64,000 bases of DNA from Gayadomonas joobiniege G7 (GTDB taxonomy: Bacteria > Pseudomonadota > Gammaproteobacteria > Enterobacterales > Alteromonadaceae), in NCBI RefSeq assembly GCF_000300815.1, contig NZ_AMRX01000008.1:705524-769523 (forward strand), in the 5' to 3' direction. Shown one piece after another: positions 9,416-22,739 of the stretch. The notes under the pieces were generated by a model. It was not told the origin of the DNA. It searched no databases and saw nothing but the letters and a program-made list of their open reading frames with translations. The translations under genes and the position numbers were made by a program. Numbering within the stretch: position 1 is the first letter of the stretch; each line of letters starts with the position of its first letter.

Positions 9416-10027
9416 ATGAATTATGTAGCACATTTGTACTTGGCTCAGCCAACGCCTGAATCTTATTTTGGCAACCTGCTGGGAGACTTTCAGCGAGGGG
9501 TACAAATTAATGATTTAAATAATCAGGTGTATTTAGGATTAAAAAATCATTTGTATGTTGATCGTTTCACCGATCAACATGCAATCGTCAGAGAGGCAAA
9601 GTTTTACTTTGCCCCGCATCGTAGGCGTTTTGCTGGAATTGCGTTAGATGTGCTTTATGATCATTTTTTAATTAAACATTGGCAGTTGTATAGCGAGCAA
9701 AAATTTGTTCTGTTTAAACGACAAAGTTATGTTTACCTAGATAGTCAGCTTCCGCAAATGCCAGTGACCATGCAAAAGGTTGTCGAATCAATAGTGGCGC
9801 ATGATTGGTTTGCCAGTTACGAAAGCCAAGACGGTGTTTACAGGGCGCTGGATAATATTAGCCGTCGGATCCGTTTTAAAAATAAATTCGCCGGTAGCGG
9901 TGAGGATATCGAGCTGCATTACAAAAATTTTGAGCAGGGATTTTTACAGTTTTTTCCTAATTTGAAACAGGCTGTCGCTGATTGGGGCCCAGAGGTAAAA
10001 AATGCTAGCAATTTACTGATAAAATGA
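9416..10027 (+). CDS. acpH: Acyl carrier protein phosphodiesterase
   Basis: A 203-residue cytosolic protein matching AcpH (YajB), which hydrolyses the phosphopantetheine link of holo-ACP to give apo-ACP. The family pattern is clear: N-terminal 'MNYVAHLYLAQPTPESYFGN' leading to LLGDF, then 'GLKNHLYVDRFTD', a REA-containing helix, and 'GIALDVLYDHFLIKHW'. The conserved His and Asp residues belong to the HD-like metal site. It follows the hydrolase gene by only 8 bp and is probably co-transcribed with it, although the functions seem unrelated. Confidence 0.92.
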   Translation: MNYVAHLYLAQPTPESYFGNLLGDFQRGVQINDLNNQVYLGLKNHLYVDRFTDQHAIVREAKFYFAPHRRRFAGIALDVLYDHFLIKHWQLYSEQKFVLFKRQSYVYLDSQLPQMPVTMQKVVESIVAHDWFASYESQDGVYRALDNISRRIRFKNKFAGSGEDIELHYKNFEQGFLQFFPNLKQAVADWGPEVKNASNLLIK

Positions 10028-10073
10028 TGTTCTCTGTTATACTGATGCTTAAATTCATCAATTGGAGTCTGTA

Positions 10074-10676
10074 GTGATCGCTGAATTTGCACGCTGGTAC
10101 CTAGCCATATTTTTTACCTTTGTTGCCTGTTTTTATACAATTAGAATTATTAGCTTGCAGCAAAAAAGTAATACTCGTTATGTTCATGCTGGCGATAAAT
10201 ATTCGGCAAGTTGGTTTAACCACCTTTGTTTTAGAGTGTTTCGTATCAGCATTTGGGCAGTTTGTGTCGTTCGTTTTTTTTACCCTGATATAGATAGTTA
10301 TCTAGGCATCTTACCTAATTTATATCAAAGCGAATGGATCTTAACCGGATTAATCCTGCTCACTATCGGCTTTGTTAGCACTATGTACGGACATTATGCG
10401 CTTGGTCCTTTATGGCGCTCTGGTATGGATAAAAACTCACCCAACCAACTACAAACGAATGGGATTTACGCTTATTCACGCAACCCTATGTATCTGTCTA
10501 TTGCGTTTGCTCAGCTTGGTTTCTTTTTAGCGCTACCATCAGCGTTTTCGCTAATATGTTTGATTTTTGGTTGGATCATCTTGTATCGACAAACCTTATT
10601 GGAAGAAGCTTTTTTACAACGCCGCTTTAACGAGCAATACAGCCAGTATAAACAAACAGTTCGGCGCTGGATTTGA
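10074..10676 (+). CDS. Isoprenylcysteine carboxyl methyltransferase-like membrane methyltransferase
   Basis: About 200 residues. I prefer the GTG at 10074, preceded by GGAG at 10064-10067 with a 6-base spacer, over the in-frame TTG at 10062, which sits inside that site. Four or five membrane helices are visible. The SAM-binding signature of the ICMT/PEMT membrane methyltransferases is near the C-terminus: 'GIYAYSRNPMYLS', followed by 'LLEEAFLQRRFNEQYSQY' and a final Arg-Arg-Trp. The substrate is unknown; bacterial members methylate diverse small molecules or lipids. It follows acpH by 46 bp. Confidence 0.8.
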   Translation: MIAEFARWYLAIFFTFVACFYTIRIISLQQKSNTRYVHAGDKYSASWFNHLCFRVFRISIWAVCVVRFFYPDIDSYLGILPNLYQSEWILTGLILLTIGFVSTMYGHYALGPLWRSGMDKNSPNQLQTNGIYAYSRNPMYLSIAFAQLGFFLALPSAFSLICLIFGWIILYRQTLLEEAFLQRRFNEQYSQYKQTVRRWI

Positions 10677-10706
10677 TTTGTTGCTTTTTTATACAAAAAA
10701 AATTAT

Positions 10707-10750
10707 GATTAGTTTATTAAACAAGCGGACCACTCGTTTAAGGACTAATC
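10707..10750 (+). promoter_or_regulatory. Leader hairpin adjoining the start codon of the orphan lipoprotein gene
   Basis: GATTAGT at 10707-10713 pairs perfectly with ACTAATC at 10744-10750, immediately before the ATG at 10751. An inner AAAC/GTTT pair (near 10720 and 10735) extends the fold. The likely ribosome-binding site AAGGA (10739-10743) lies inside the hairpin against the closing stem, so folding could limit translation. Confidence 0.45.
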
Positions 10751-12949
10751 ATGAACCGCCTGATACTGATCATAATATGCAGCTTGCTATTCGCTTGTCG
10801 TTCTACCATCAATGTCCCTCAAACCGAACAATGGTTAAATTTTCAATCAAACCAAGTTCGCCAAAATGCTCACAAAATTAACACTGACTTTCCTATTGTA
10901 TACGCGCGTTTTTTAACGTTAAAACAATTAGCCGGTGAGCAACAAGTTTCATCGTTAGTACCTTTAGCGGATGCCGTTAGACACGACTACCAAAGTTACC
11001 AAGAGATCGCACAAAAACAGCAGAGTTCACGGCGGGATACCGAGCGTTTGTGGCAAGGTAAACAAGCGATTTCAAACCAAGATCAGCATTTTGAAAAAAT
11101 AAGCGCCTTTAAAAAAACCTCAAAAGAAAATTTTGAGCGCCTCTATCAGTTACAAAAAAACTACCTCAAAAATAGTCAGCAATTGCATAAGCAAATAAAC
11201 CAAACAAAATTCTCCCGTTATGCGCGGCAATTGCCCAGCGGTTTGTTTCAGGCAAAACAACAGTTATCGAGACTGCAAGCAGAAGAAAATTATTTGGCGT
11301 TTAACCGAGCCGGTATCCAGCTATACCAACAAAAGCTAATGCAGCCGATCAGCAACTTTGCTCAGATTATTGAATTGCTTGATGTTCAACGGCAAGTGCA
11401 GCCGCTAAAAAACAAATTTACGCCGTTACCAAACAACAAACGACATTTAAGTCAGTCAAATGTTGCGTTAGCACATGCATTATTGAAAGAAAAAATATCA
11501 AGTGATATCTATAAAATAGCTAGCGAATTTGCGTTGCAACAAAAACAAGGTGACAAAGCGATTGTTAATTTACAGCCGATCGAAGCAGGGCCTTACAATG
11601 CATTAACACAAGTATTATCAGTGCAGCAGCAAAACCAAGTGAATGATATTTTTGCAAAACAAAAACAAAAATTGTTGGTTCAGATCTTGGCTGATAATAC
11701 AGCAGCGCGCTCTAAAATAATGACTGAAAGTATTTCAGACAGAGATAAGTTAACTCGGTTAGTATTAGAGGAGAAAAAATTTAATCGTTATCATCAGCCC
11801 ATTTTAATGGATGCATCAGTTAAACAATATCTCAGTCAAACGCAAGCAGAGCGCTTATCTCTTTTACGAGCTGTCACGCCAAACCTGTTGCAAGAGATAG
11901 AAAAAGCCGAAAGACCACAAACATTGCTTAGTTTATTGGCAGGCCTAGCAACACAAAGCGATCAGTCTCAGCCTCTGTATCAAGATCTTAAACAAACTCA
12001 AACTCAAAAATTGCAGCAATTATTGGCCTTTAAACCTGCGTATAGCGCCGCGCAGCTTGACCTAAACAGCTTTACTGCTGAAGACTTGTCGTTTGAAACC
12101 GAATTAACTGCGCTTTATCTAGGTGATTTTAAAGCGGCTCGGTTGACAGCGACTGGGCAAGCAACGGCATTATTGTTCGAGCAGTATTTAACAGCGTTTG
12201 GACGGCATTGCCATGCTTATTTACCTGCAAATAGAGTGCCTATGACAGTGCGTAAATGCTCAATGGAAACTGTTGGCCGCAATATTTATGGGAATGAAGT
12301 CAGTCGTACTTGCAGTAGTTGGGTTGACGTCCCTACAGGTTTATATGCAGATCCTATTTTGTATCAAAAGAGTAAACATCTGGCAGCCGGTTTAGGTATT
12401 AAAATGCTAACAAACGCATTAAAAGACCCGTTTGCAACCCGAAATATGATTGACGATGCGCTTGATATGAAAGGTGAAATGGATCTCTTGGTGCAAAAAA
12501 ACAAATGTAATAATCTAGGGTTAAAACGTTTTGAAGACAATTTTTATCGTTTTGTAAGTAAAAAATCACCATTAACATTAACTGGCAACTATCGATTGGC
12601 TGATTTACAAGCGATTTACCAGCAACCCCTCCCAGCAAAGAATATTAATTTTCACCATTTATTGGATGATTTGATCAGTGAAAATGCGCGCGGGTGGATG
12701 CTCAACCGTTATGAAAAAAATAGTGTGGCGAACATCAATCTTCTTTCAACTGACCCCCAAGGCCGTGCCAACCAGTTAACCGCGGGTTATTATTTTAGTG
12801 CTTTGAATAAGCGTTATAGTGGGTCCGTTCGCTTAACCTTTACACAAGGAAGGCCGAATTGTTTATATTTTTCTGATGCCCCAAATACCTGCCGCAATCC
12901 GTCGAGAAAAATTGTCAATGATTATGAAAAAGGGCGTTATTTAAAATAA
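10751..12949 (+). CDS. Large orphan lipoprotein, Gln/Lys-rich
   Basis: A 732-residue protein with a lipoprotein signal: MNRLILIIICSLLFAC, lipobox LFAC, Cys16. I recognise no family. Residues about 40-450 are rich in Gln, Lys and Leu with helical periodicity (for example repeated LQKNYLK, QKQKLL-type stretches), suggesting long alpha-helical or coiled-coil bundles in the periplasm. A Cys-containing segment near residues 495-525 ('HCHAYLPANRVPMTVRKCS', 'RTCSSW') could carry disulfides, and two more Cys occur near the end (NCLYF, NTCRNPS). It stands alone between the methyltransferase and elbB genes. Its start is supported by AAGGA 7 bases upstream. It may be an envelope structural protein; no function can be given. 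Confidence 0.8.
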   Translation: MNRLILIIICSLLFACRSTINVPQTEQWLNFQSNQVRQNAHKINTDFPIVYARFLTLKQLAGEQQVSSLVPLADAVRHDYQSYQEIAQKQQSSRRDTERLWQGKQAISNQDQHFEKISAFKKTSKENFERLYQLQKNYLKNSQQLHKQINQTKFSRYARQLPSGLFQAKQQLSRLQAEENYLAFNRAGIQLYQQKLMQPISNFAQIIELLDVQRQVQPLKNKFTPLPNNKRHLSQSNVALAHALLKEKISSDIYKIASEFALQQKQGDKAIVNLQPIEAGPYNALTQVLSVQQQNQVNDIFAKQKQKLLVQILADNTAARSKIMTESISDRDKLTRLVLEEKKFNRYHQPILMDASVKQYLSQTQAERLSLLRAVTPNLLQEIEKAERPQTLLSLLAGLATQSDQSQPLYQDLKQTQTQKLQQLLAFKPAYSAAQLDLNSFTAEDLSFETELTALYLGDFKAARLTATGQATALLFEQYLTAFGRHCHAYLPANRVPMTVRKCSMETVGRNIYGNEVSRTCSSWVDVPTGLYADPILYQKSKHLAAGLGIKMLTNALKDPFATRNMIDDALDMKGEMDLLVQKNKCNNLGLKRFEDNFYRFVSKKSPLTLTGNYRLADLQAIYQQPLPAKNINFHHLLDDLISENARGWMLNRYEKNSVANINLLSTDPQGRANQLTAGYYFSALNKRYSGSVRLTFTQGRPNCLYFSDAPNTCRNPSRKIVNDYEKGRYLK

Positions 12950-13018
12950 CAAACGTATGATTTTAGTGGCGGATATGCGACCATCAAGTTGAACGTTAAA
13001 TATACACATGGAGGAAAC

Positions 13019-13681
13019 ATGTCACAGAAAAAATTTGCCCTGATTTTATCCGGTTGTGGTGTTTATGATGGCGCCGAAATTAACGAAGTTGTGTTAACCC
13101 GTTTGGCGTTAGAAGAAAACCAGATCCAGTATCAATGTTTTGCACCCGATTGTGAGCAGGCCGAAGTGGTTAATCATCTAACCGGCAAAGTTGAAAAGGG
13201 GGAGCGAAACCAGTTGGTAGAAGCTGCCCGCATTTGCCGCGGCGATGTTTTGCCGTTATCTGATTTATCTGTAAACGAATTTAATGCATTAATAGTCCCT
13301 GGCGGATTTGGTGTGGCAAAAAACTTGTCGGATTTTGCGTATGCCGGTGAAGACTATCGTATTCAAAGTGATGTTTTGACTATTTTAAAAGCCTTTAAAG
13401 ATGCGGACAAACCAGTTGGTTATATGTGTATCGCCCCCGTATTGTTGCCGCTGGTTTATGGCGATGGCATTAAACTGACTTTGGGTGAAGATTCTGATGC
13501 CGCCAATATTGCAACTCGCCGAGGCGGTGAGCATGTCAGCTGTAAAGTTGATCAAATTGTCATCGATAAAACTCATAAAGCAGTTTCAACCCCTGCTTAT
13601 ATGTTGGCCGAAAACTTACTCGAAGCCCAAGCGGGTATCAATAAACTGGTTAAAGCTGTTATCGATCTGGTTAAAGTTTAA
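13019..13681 (+). CDS. elbB: Isoprenoid biosynthesis glyoxalase ElbB
   Basis: A 220-residue DJ-1/PfpI-superfamily protein. I chose the ATG at 13019 because GAGGAA lies directly upstream; an in-frame TTG at 12989 lacks a site. The family signature is strong: 'KFALILSGCGVYDGAEINE' at the N-terminus, 'NALIVPGGFGVAKNLSDFA' in the middle, and the nucleophile-elbow Cys in 'GYMCIAPVLLP'. ElbB (SCRP-27A) has glyoxalase activity and has been linked genetically to isoprenoid synthesis. It appears to be monocistronic. Confidence 0.93.
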   Translation: MSQKKFALILSGCGVYDGAEINEVVLTRLALEENQIQYQCFAPDCEQAEVVNHLTGKVEKGERNQLVEAARICRGDVLPLSDLSVNEFNALIVPGGFGVAKNLSDFAYAGEDYRIQSDVLTILKAFKDADKPVGYMCIAPVLLPLVYGDGIKLTLGEDSDAANIATRRGGEHVSCKVDQIVIDKTHKAVSTPAYMLAENLLEAQAGINKLVKAVIDLVKV

Positions 13682-17322
<3,641 letters not shown>

Positions 17323-17327
17323 GTTAA

Positions 17328-19103
17328 ATGATGAAAAAACTATTATCGCTAATGTTAGGCGCAGCGGTCTCCCTTTCGGGCGCCGCGAGCGCGGCAGAAC
17401 AGTCACAACCAAACGTGGTTTTGATTTTAATTGACGATTTAAGCCACTATGGCATGACAACCTATGGCGCAAATCGTATTCGTTCAGTAAAAGGTGAATT
17501 TGAAGATATTACTTTTTCAACGCCAAATATCGATAAACTGGCTGAAACTGGCCTTAGAATGGAAAATGCTTTTACTCATCCGCTATGCGAAAATACTCGA
17601 ATCGCATTAATGAGTGGCAAGCAGAATGACCGCAATTATTTAAAGCCTAAATCCCAGCATCATTCAGATATTACCTTTGGTGATGTTTTTCAACGCGCAG
17701 GTTATGCAACTGGTATGTACGGAAAATGGAAACAAACCCGTGGTACCTCAAATATTCCAGGTAAACAATATATTAGTGAGTTTGGTTGGGATGATTATGT
17801 CGCTTTTGATGTAGTGACCGAAGGGCAGCGTTTTATCAACCCCAACCTCGTCATAAACGGGGAGATTGCTAATTATCAAGGTCGCACAGATTTAGATCCT
17901 GAAACAGGACGACGTTGGTATGGCCCGGATATATACAACAGAGCGGCACTTAATTTTATCGAACAAAATAAAGACAAGCCTTTCTTTTTGTATTATCCAA
18001 TGGCTTTAGTGCATGATGACCATAAACCGACCCCAGATACTAAACCAAACAGTATCTTTGACAACTATGATGAAGCAACGCATAACCGAAATGGTCATAA
18101 GGGCGATGAGCCTAAATATTTAGGTGACATGATTGAATATACAGATAAGCTTATCGGCAAAGTAGTAAACAAGCTGAATCAGCTTAATCTACGTGAAGAA
18201 ACCTTGATTATTGTAATGGGAGATAACGGCACCAAAGAAATTTTCCATCATGTATTACCCGATGGAAGTGTCTATCCATCTCGTAAAGGTGGAAACGCTG
18301 ACCCTGGTATCCATGTCGGTATGGTGGTTAACCAACCTGGTACGGTACCTGCAGGTGATGGCCAAGTGCGTAGCTATGATGGTTTAACCTATTTAACAGA
18401 TGTTTTTCCAACCATTGCTGAAGCTGCAGGTATAAAAATACCGTCTGAAACCCGTTTAGATGGCAAGAGCTTTTGGGCGCAAGCAACCGGGCAAAGTCGT
18501 GAAGAACACAGAGACCATATTTACAGCTGGTATATGGGCAATGGCCTCTATCATGAAGTTAAAGATCCGCGTAAAATCAGTTTTGCATTTGATAAAAACT
18601 TTAAATACTACGGCCCAAGTGTCTATTTTCCGCAAGGTAGATTTTTTGATCTAAAAAATGACCCATACGAAAAAGCAGGCGACCGTTATGTTGAACTTAG
18701 ATTCAGTGTACGCCGCTATTCAGGCTTGAATATGCAAAACCTGACACCAGAGCAATACGAAGCCATGTTGAGGTTGAAAAAGGTAGTTGAGTCTCGTCAA
18801 ATTAAACCTGTTGAATCGGTAGAGATTATTGCTGATATATCTGAATTAAAAGTGGGTGAAACTTTTGATTTGGATGCAGAAGTGACGCCTATCAATGCAA
18901 CACGTGATGGGGTTATTTGGCATTCGAGCAATCCGCAGATTGCAACTGTTAATAAATTTGGCGAGGTTACTGCGCATCAAGCAGGTGAGGTGACCATTAG
19001 CCTTTATTCATGGAGTGATGCAAGGCCATTAGCTGACAATAAATCGCCTGAGTTTTTAACAGATGGCATTCAAGACTCAATTACACTGGAGGTTGTTCGT
19101 TAA
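17328..19103 (+). CDS. Exported sulfatase with variant CENTR motif and C-terminal Big_2-like domain
   Basis: A 591-residue S1-family sulfatase fold with a signal peptide (about 1-22). It has the metal-binding DDLSHYG at 36-42 and the 'MYGKWKQ' and 'MGDNGT' motifs. The maturation site reads C-E-N-T-R at residues 87-91. The catalytic Cys87, Thr90 and Arg91 are kept, but the usual Pro (or Ala) two residues after the Cys is Asn. After the sulfatase domain (to about residue 490), residues about 505-590 form an Ig-like Big_2 domain ('LKVGETFDLDAEVTP', 'VIWHSSNPQIATVNKFGEVT'). That domain may help anchoring or polymer binding. It starts 5 bp after the beta-galactosidase stop, in the same operon. The substrate is probably a sulfated galactan; the subfamily is not assignable by eye. 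Confidence 0.9.
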   Translation: MMKKLLSLMLGAAVSLSGAASAAEQSQPNVVLILIDDLSHYGMTTYGANRIRSVKGEFEDITFSTPNIDKLAETGLRMENAFTHPLCENTRIALMSGKQNDRNYLKPKSQHHSDITFGDVFQRAGYATGMYGKWKQTRGTSNIPGKQYISEFGWDDYVAFDVVTEGQRFINPNLVINGEIANYQGRTDLDPETGRRWYGPDIYNRAALNFIEQNKDKPFFLYYPMALVHDDHKPTPDTKPNSIFDNYDEATHNRNGHKGDEPKYLGDMIEYTDKLIGKVVNKLNQLNLREETLIIVMGDNGTKEIFHHVLPDGSVYPSRKGGNADPGIHVGMVVNQPGTVPAGDGQVRSYDGLTYLTDVFPTIAEAAGIKIPSETRLDGKSFWAQATGQSREEHRDHIYSWYMGNGLYHEVKDPRKISFAFDKNFKYYGPSVYFPQGRFFDLKNDPYEKAGDRYVELRFSVRRYSGLNMQNLTPEQYEAMLRLKKVVESRQIKPVESVEIIADISELKVGETFDLDAEVTPINATRDGVIWHSSNPQIATVNKFGEVTAHQAGEVTISLYSWSDARPLADNKSPEFLTDGIQDSITLEVVR

Positions 19104-19123
19104 AAACAGTCTGATTGCAGTGT

Positions 19124-19151
19124 CCAGCGAGCAGTTAATGCGGCTCGCTGG
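19124..19151. terminator. Hairpin between convergent sulfatase and thioredoxin-like genes
   Basis: CCAGCGAGC at 19124-19132 pairs perfectly with GCTCGCTGG at 19143-19151 around a 10-nt loop. It lies between two convergent genes and overlaps the last codons of the minus-strand one. Neither side has a T-run, so it is a probable but atypical bidirectional terminator. Confidence 0.45.
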
Positions 19152-19668
19152 CACAATAACAGCCTTTGACCTCAGTTAAAATACTTGCACCTTGTTTTTG
19201 CAAGTGCTGGCCAGTTTTAAGAAAACTCTCAACTAACCCTTGCCCAGGTGAGCACCAGGCACCCGCTGCATAAGGGCCAAAATAGGCTAACCTTCCATTA
19301 TCATCAAATACCGCAACAGCTGGGGTTGATGGGATAATTTTTGCTAGTGTGGAGTCATTTGTTAATTCAATAGTTTGGTTAATATAATTGTTCTGATCAG
19401 CAAGTGCAGCAACCGAATTGATATGCCGACTGGCAATCCAGTTACATTGGCAGCCACCTGCGCGGATATGAAAAATGCGTCGGTTACGCTCAGTCGATAT
19501 TAAATTAGCAAAATTTTGATCAAATTCTGGCTGTAAAATGGCTTGACCAAGTTGCCCGTGCGGATCAAATTCCACTAAACGTTTATTAAAACTGAACCAG
19601 AGCAAGAGCAATAATGCGGCTAACCAAATCGCACTGGTTGAATAAATTAATATTTTTTTATACGGCAA
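19135..19668 (-). CDS. Membrane-anchored thioredoxin-like protein (DUF6436-like)
   Basis: A 177-residue protein with one N-terminal membrane helix (about residues 5-24) and a periplasmic domain. It carries a Cys-x-Cys pair in 'RAGGCQCNW' and a second Cys-x-Cys near the C-terminus (GCYCASE). The '[20 protein letters not shown]' stretch is typical of the cis-Pro/strand region of thioredoxin folds, with the Thr-Pro as the likely cis-proline. It resembles the DUF6436 family of marine gammaproteobacteria; I am moderately sure of the name. The gene overlaps the 3' end of the chemoreceptor gene by 11 bases, so the two are translationally coupled and possibly act together. Confidence 0.7.
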   Translation of the reverse strand: MPYKKILIYSTSAIWLAALLLLLWFSFNKRLVEFDPHGQLGQAILQPEFDQNFANLISTERNRRIFHIRAGGCQCNWIASRHINSVAALADQNNYINQTIELTNDSTLAKIIPSTPAVAVFDDNGRLAYFGPYAAGAWCSPGQGLVESFLKTGQHLQKQGASILTEVKGCYCASEPH

Positions 19669-21139
19669 ATTTTTTCATGTCCTGATTAAAACGTTGAATA
19701 TCAGCATCTAATTGTTTTATTTCAACTTGAGCTTGCTCGGCGTCTGCTTGCAATGAGGCTGAAGTTTGCAATAAGGTGTGGGTTGAATCAGATATCTCGT
19801 TTGCGACCTGAGTTTGTTGATTGGCCGCTACTGCAACCGACGACATGTTCTCATCAACTTTTTTTATAATATTTGCAACCTGCAGCATAGATTCGCTGGC
19901 TAATTGGGCGCCATTGACCACTTGACCGGTGCGATCAAGGCAAATTTGCATCTGGTCAACGGATGCATCTGCATCTGTCATCAACTGATGAGTGATATCG
20001 CTAATTTGATCAGCGTTCTCTCGAGTTCGCCCGGCGAGCAAGCGAACCTCGTCGGCTACCACAGAAAACCCTCTGCCGTGTTCTCCAGCCCTAGCAGATT
20101 CTATCGCAGCATTTAGCGCCAGTAAATTCACTTGATCAGAAATGTTTTTGATCGCATCCATCACAATCTCAATTTGTTTACACTGACTGGCAAGCGACTG
20201 CATACTCGTTGACGTTTTGGTGAGATCTGTTTCTAACTGAGTCATATCATTATTGGTCGTCTGCATGATTTGTTTAGCACTTTCACTACGCTCACTCGCT
20301 GTTGAGGTTAAAGAGTTAACGGTTTGCGTGCGTGATTCTACTGCCTGATTTGCGGCAGACATTTGCTCGGCTGCGGCGGCAATTTTTTCAATTTGCAAAA
20401 CACTTTGATCAATTGAGTTTTGGCTGTTTTGTGAAAGTTTGGTTACTCTTTGACTGACCCCTAAAGCATGATTTGCAACCGTCTGTGTATCTTCCACAAA
20501 ATCTCTAACGGATCCTATTAAGCGGTTAAAATCAGTTAAATCTGGATTATTATTGGTTATGGCGACCGATAAGTTAAAATGGCCAGACTGGGCCAATATT
20601 TTATTGATTGTTTCTTTTAACGATAGCGCAGCAACTGCTTCATTGTGAGTTTTACGTGCGCCATACATCAAAACTCCGGCTTCGGCTAATGCAAAAGCCG
20701 CATGTATCACTAAAATGTATATCTGTAGATGTCCCTGCTCAAGTATATAGGTATGGGAGCCTTGCTGTTGTAATATATAAAATACAATATGATGAATGGC
20801 GACAAAGCCGGCTGCCGTGCCTATGACCTTCCAATCCCGATAAAACGATAAAAATGCCAATACCACAAAAATTTCAAAGTGTATCTCAGTGAGACCCATG
20901 GTTTGTTGAATATGCAAGGCTGCAAATACTTGGCTGGCGACTGCCAAAGTATGTCGGGTTATCGGGTTAAAGGGTTCAGTAAAAGTGAATGCGACTGGCA
21001 ATAATAATATAAATATGCCAATGCCAAACGCTTCAAACCAAGTATTTGTAAAAAAAGCGATCACAATAGATATGATAAATTGAGTGAATAACACCCCAAT
21101 AAATATTTTATTGCTGCGGGCAATCCAAGGGTATTGCAT
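19658..21139 (-). CDS. Methyl-accepting chemotaxis protein with multi-helix membrane domain
   Basis: A 493-residue chemoreceptor. The first 175 residues contain about six hydrophobic helices and no large periplasmic ligand domain, so it probably senses something in or near the membrane. A short linker follows, then a long coiled-coil signalling region. The conserved hairpin tip is '[20 protein letters not shown]', continuing with [13 protein letters not shown], which is the CheA/CheW contact site. No C-terminal CheR-tethering pentapeptide (NWETF type) is seen. It is co-transcribed with the thioredoxin-like gene that overlaps its end. Confidence 0.92.
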   Translation of the reverse strand: MQYPWIARSNKIFIGVLFTQFIISIVIAFFTNTWFEAFGIGIFILLLPVAFTFTEPFNPITRHTLAVASQVFAALHIQQTMGLTEIHFEIFVVLAFLSFYRDWKVIGTAAGFVAIHHIVFYILQQQGSHTYILEQGHLQIYILVIHAAFALAEAGVLMYGARKTHNEAVAALSLKETINKILAQSGHFNLSVAITNNNPDLTDFNRLIGSVRDFVEDTQTVANHALGVSQRVTKLSQNSQNSIDQSVLQIEKIAAAAEQMSAANQAVESRTQTVNSLTSTASERSESAKQIMQTTNNDMTQLETDLTKTSTSMQSLASQCKQIEIVMDAIKNISDQVNLLALNAAIESARAGEHGRGFSVVADEVRLLAGRTRENADQISDITHQLMTDADASVDQMQICLDRTGQVVNGAQLASESMLQVANIIKKVDENMSSVAVAANQQTQVANEISDSTHTLLQTSASLQADAEQAQVEIKQLDADIQRFNQDMKKFAV

Positions 21140-21305
21140 AACTTACCTCATAAAAAGTGTGCAATCCGGTGCGTATTATTTGTTTAATTAGAATGGGTAT
21201 CAAACGGGCGTTTAAACTAAAGAGATCATTTAATTTTTAATGTTAGAAAACACTTATCAAAACGTCTAGTCAAGTACTGGGTTCAATTCACATAAATGAG
21301 ATTTT

Positions 21306-22739
21306 TCATCGCTTGTTCAGTACCGGCTTTAAGCTAATGATCTGGTCAGCCAACGTAACGATTTGCTCTGTTTGGTGGCTAATAATAACTAGGGCGGCGT
21401 TTTGTTCATAACAGTAGTTAATCAATAACTCTAGGATCGTTCGGCTATGACATTCATCTAATCTGGAGGTCACTTCATCCGCGACTATGATTTTGGGTTT
21501 TAATAAAAATACCCGCAAAAGCGCAAATCGTTGCAATTCGCCTCCACTTAAGCTGGATTTGTCTCTTTGCAGCAGGCTAACATCCAGTTTAAGTTTTTCC
21601 ATTCCGTTCAGGACTGATGAAAATTTAATTTGATGTAGTTTACAAACATCTTTAAATAACAGCTTAAGCGGGATGCCGGGTGCAAATACTGCGGTCGGTT
21701 CTTGGTAAATTTTTTGTATTTCAAGTTTACCAACTTGATTATCAACACTGCGATGTCCGCGGCTGGGCCGTTTTAGACCGCAGATTAGATCACCTAAGGT
21801 ACTTTTACCGACCCCGCTTATGCCCTGTATTAACGTTATTTGAGCACACTTAAGTGTTAAATTGACATTGTTAAGAATTGTTTTACCAGAGATGGAATAC
21901 TGAATATCCTTCATCTCAAGCAGGACTTCATTCACTGAACCAAATTTTTTGTGTATCGACGGAGGTTTAGTTGCAGCGATGAGTTGCTCTAGATAGGGCA
22001 GTCTCGGGCAGGTGAAAAGTTGTTTTGTTTGTGCAAAAGCAAGCTGGCGACCCTGTTGAATTATTAAGAGTTTGCCGCCTAACCGCTGGCAGAGCGCTAA
22101 ATCATGGGTGATTGTCAGTAGTGCAGCTTGCTGACTGGTGTGTTTAATTTGTTTAAAAAGTTGTTCCACCGCTGTTTTATCAAGCCCTTTACTTGGCTCG
22201 TCAAGGATCATAACAGGCGTATTGGCACAGCTGATGATCGCGTAGGTCAAGCGTTGAGCCATGCCACCAGATAGTTGATGTGGGTATTTGTTTTGACAAT
22301 CCATTAAAGATAGTGTGGCTAACCGCTGTATACTTTGTTTCGATGCGGTTTGTTTATCTTGGTTTAATACAAACCTACCTACTTCGATAATTTGTGAAGC
22401 GGCCTTTTTTAACGGGTTCAGTGCGTTCCAAGGCTCTTGGGGCAAAAGGACCAGAGTTTTGCCCCACAAAGCCTGAAGTTTTTTACGGTCTGCCAAATCA
22501 AATATACGGCCGTTAATGGTGAGTGTGCCAGTAACGGTCAGGTTTACTGCCAACGTACCCATTAACGCTTGCGCGAGTAAGCTTTTTCCAGCGCCTGTGT
22601 GGCCTAAAACTGTCACAGGCTCTTGATCCGAAAAACTAAAATTGAGTGGACCTAATAAAGCTCTGCGGTCTGAAAGGTGCGCACGAGTCGTTAGGTTTTC
22701 GTCGCTATAAATCGTTAACTTATCTATTTTCAATTGCAT
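21306..22739 (-). CDS. Fused double ATPase of a peptide/nickel-type ABC importer
   Basis: About 477 residues with two complete ABC ATPase domains in one chain. The first has Walker A GHTGAGKS and signature LSGGMAQR, followed by VMILDEPSKGLD. The second has GISGVGKS, LSGGELQRF and IIVADEVTSRLD. This is equivalent to DppD plus DppF joined head to tail. I chose the ATG at 22739 (MQLKIDKL), which overlaps the end of the permease gene by 20 bases; a further in-frame ATG exists at 22793. It energises import by the two permeases upstream. The second half is compact and lacks the long C-terminal extension usual in DppF/OppF. Confidence 0.88.
   Translation of the reverse strand: MQLKIDKLTIYSDENLTTRAHLSDRRALLGPLNFSFSDQEPVTVLGHTGAGKSLLAQALMGTLAVNLTVTGTLTINGRIFDLADRKKLQALWGKTLVLLPQEPWNALNPLKKAASQIIEVGRFVLNQDKQTASKQSIQRLATLSLMDCQNKYPHQLSGGMAQRLTYAIISCANTPVMILDEPSKGLDKTAVEQLFKQIKHTSQQAALLTITHDLALCQRLGGKLLIIQQGRQLAFAQTKQLFTCPRLPYLEQLIAATKPPSIHKKFGSVNEVLLEMKDIQYSISGKTILNNVNLTLKCAQITLIQGISGVGKSTLGDLICGLKRPSRGHRSVDNQVGKLEIQKIYQEPTAVFAPGIPLKLLFKDVCKLHQIKFSSVLNGMEKLKLDVSLLQRDKSSLSGGELQRFALLRVFLLKPKIIVADEVTSRLDECHSRTILELLINYCYEQNAALVIISHQTEQIVTLADQIISLKPVLNKR

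Noticed and set aside
21140..21305. Flagellar sigma-28 promoter ahead of the chemoreceptor gene
   Set aside because: A TAAA-like half is present, but no GCCGATAA-like half at the right spacing was found.
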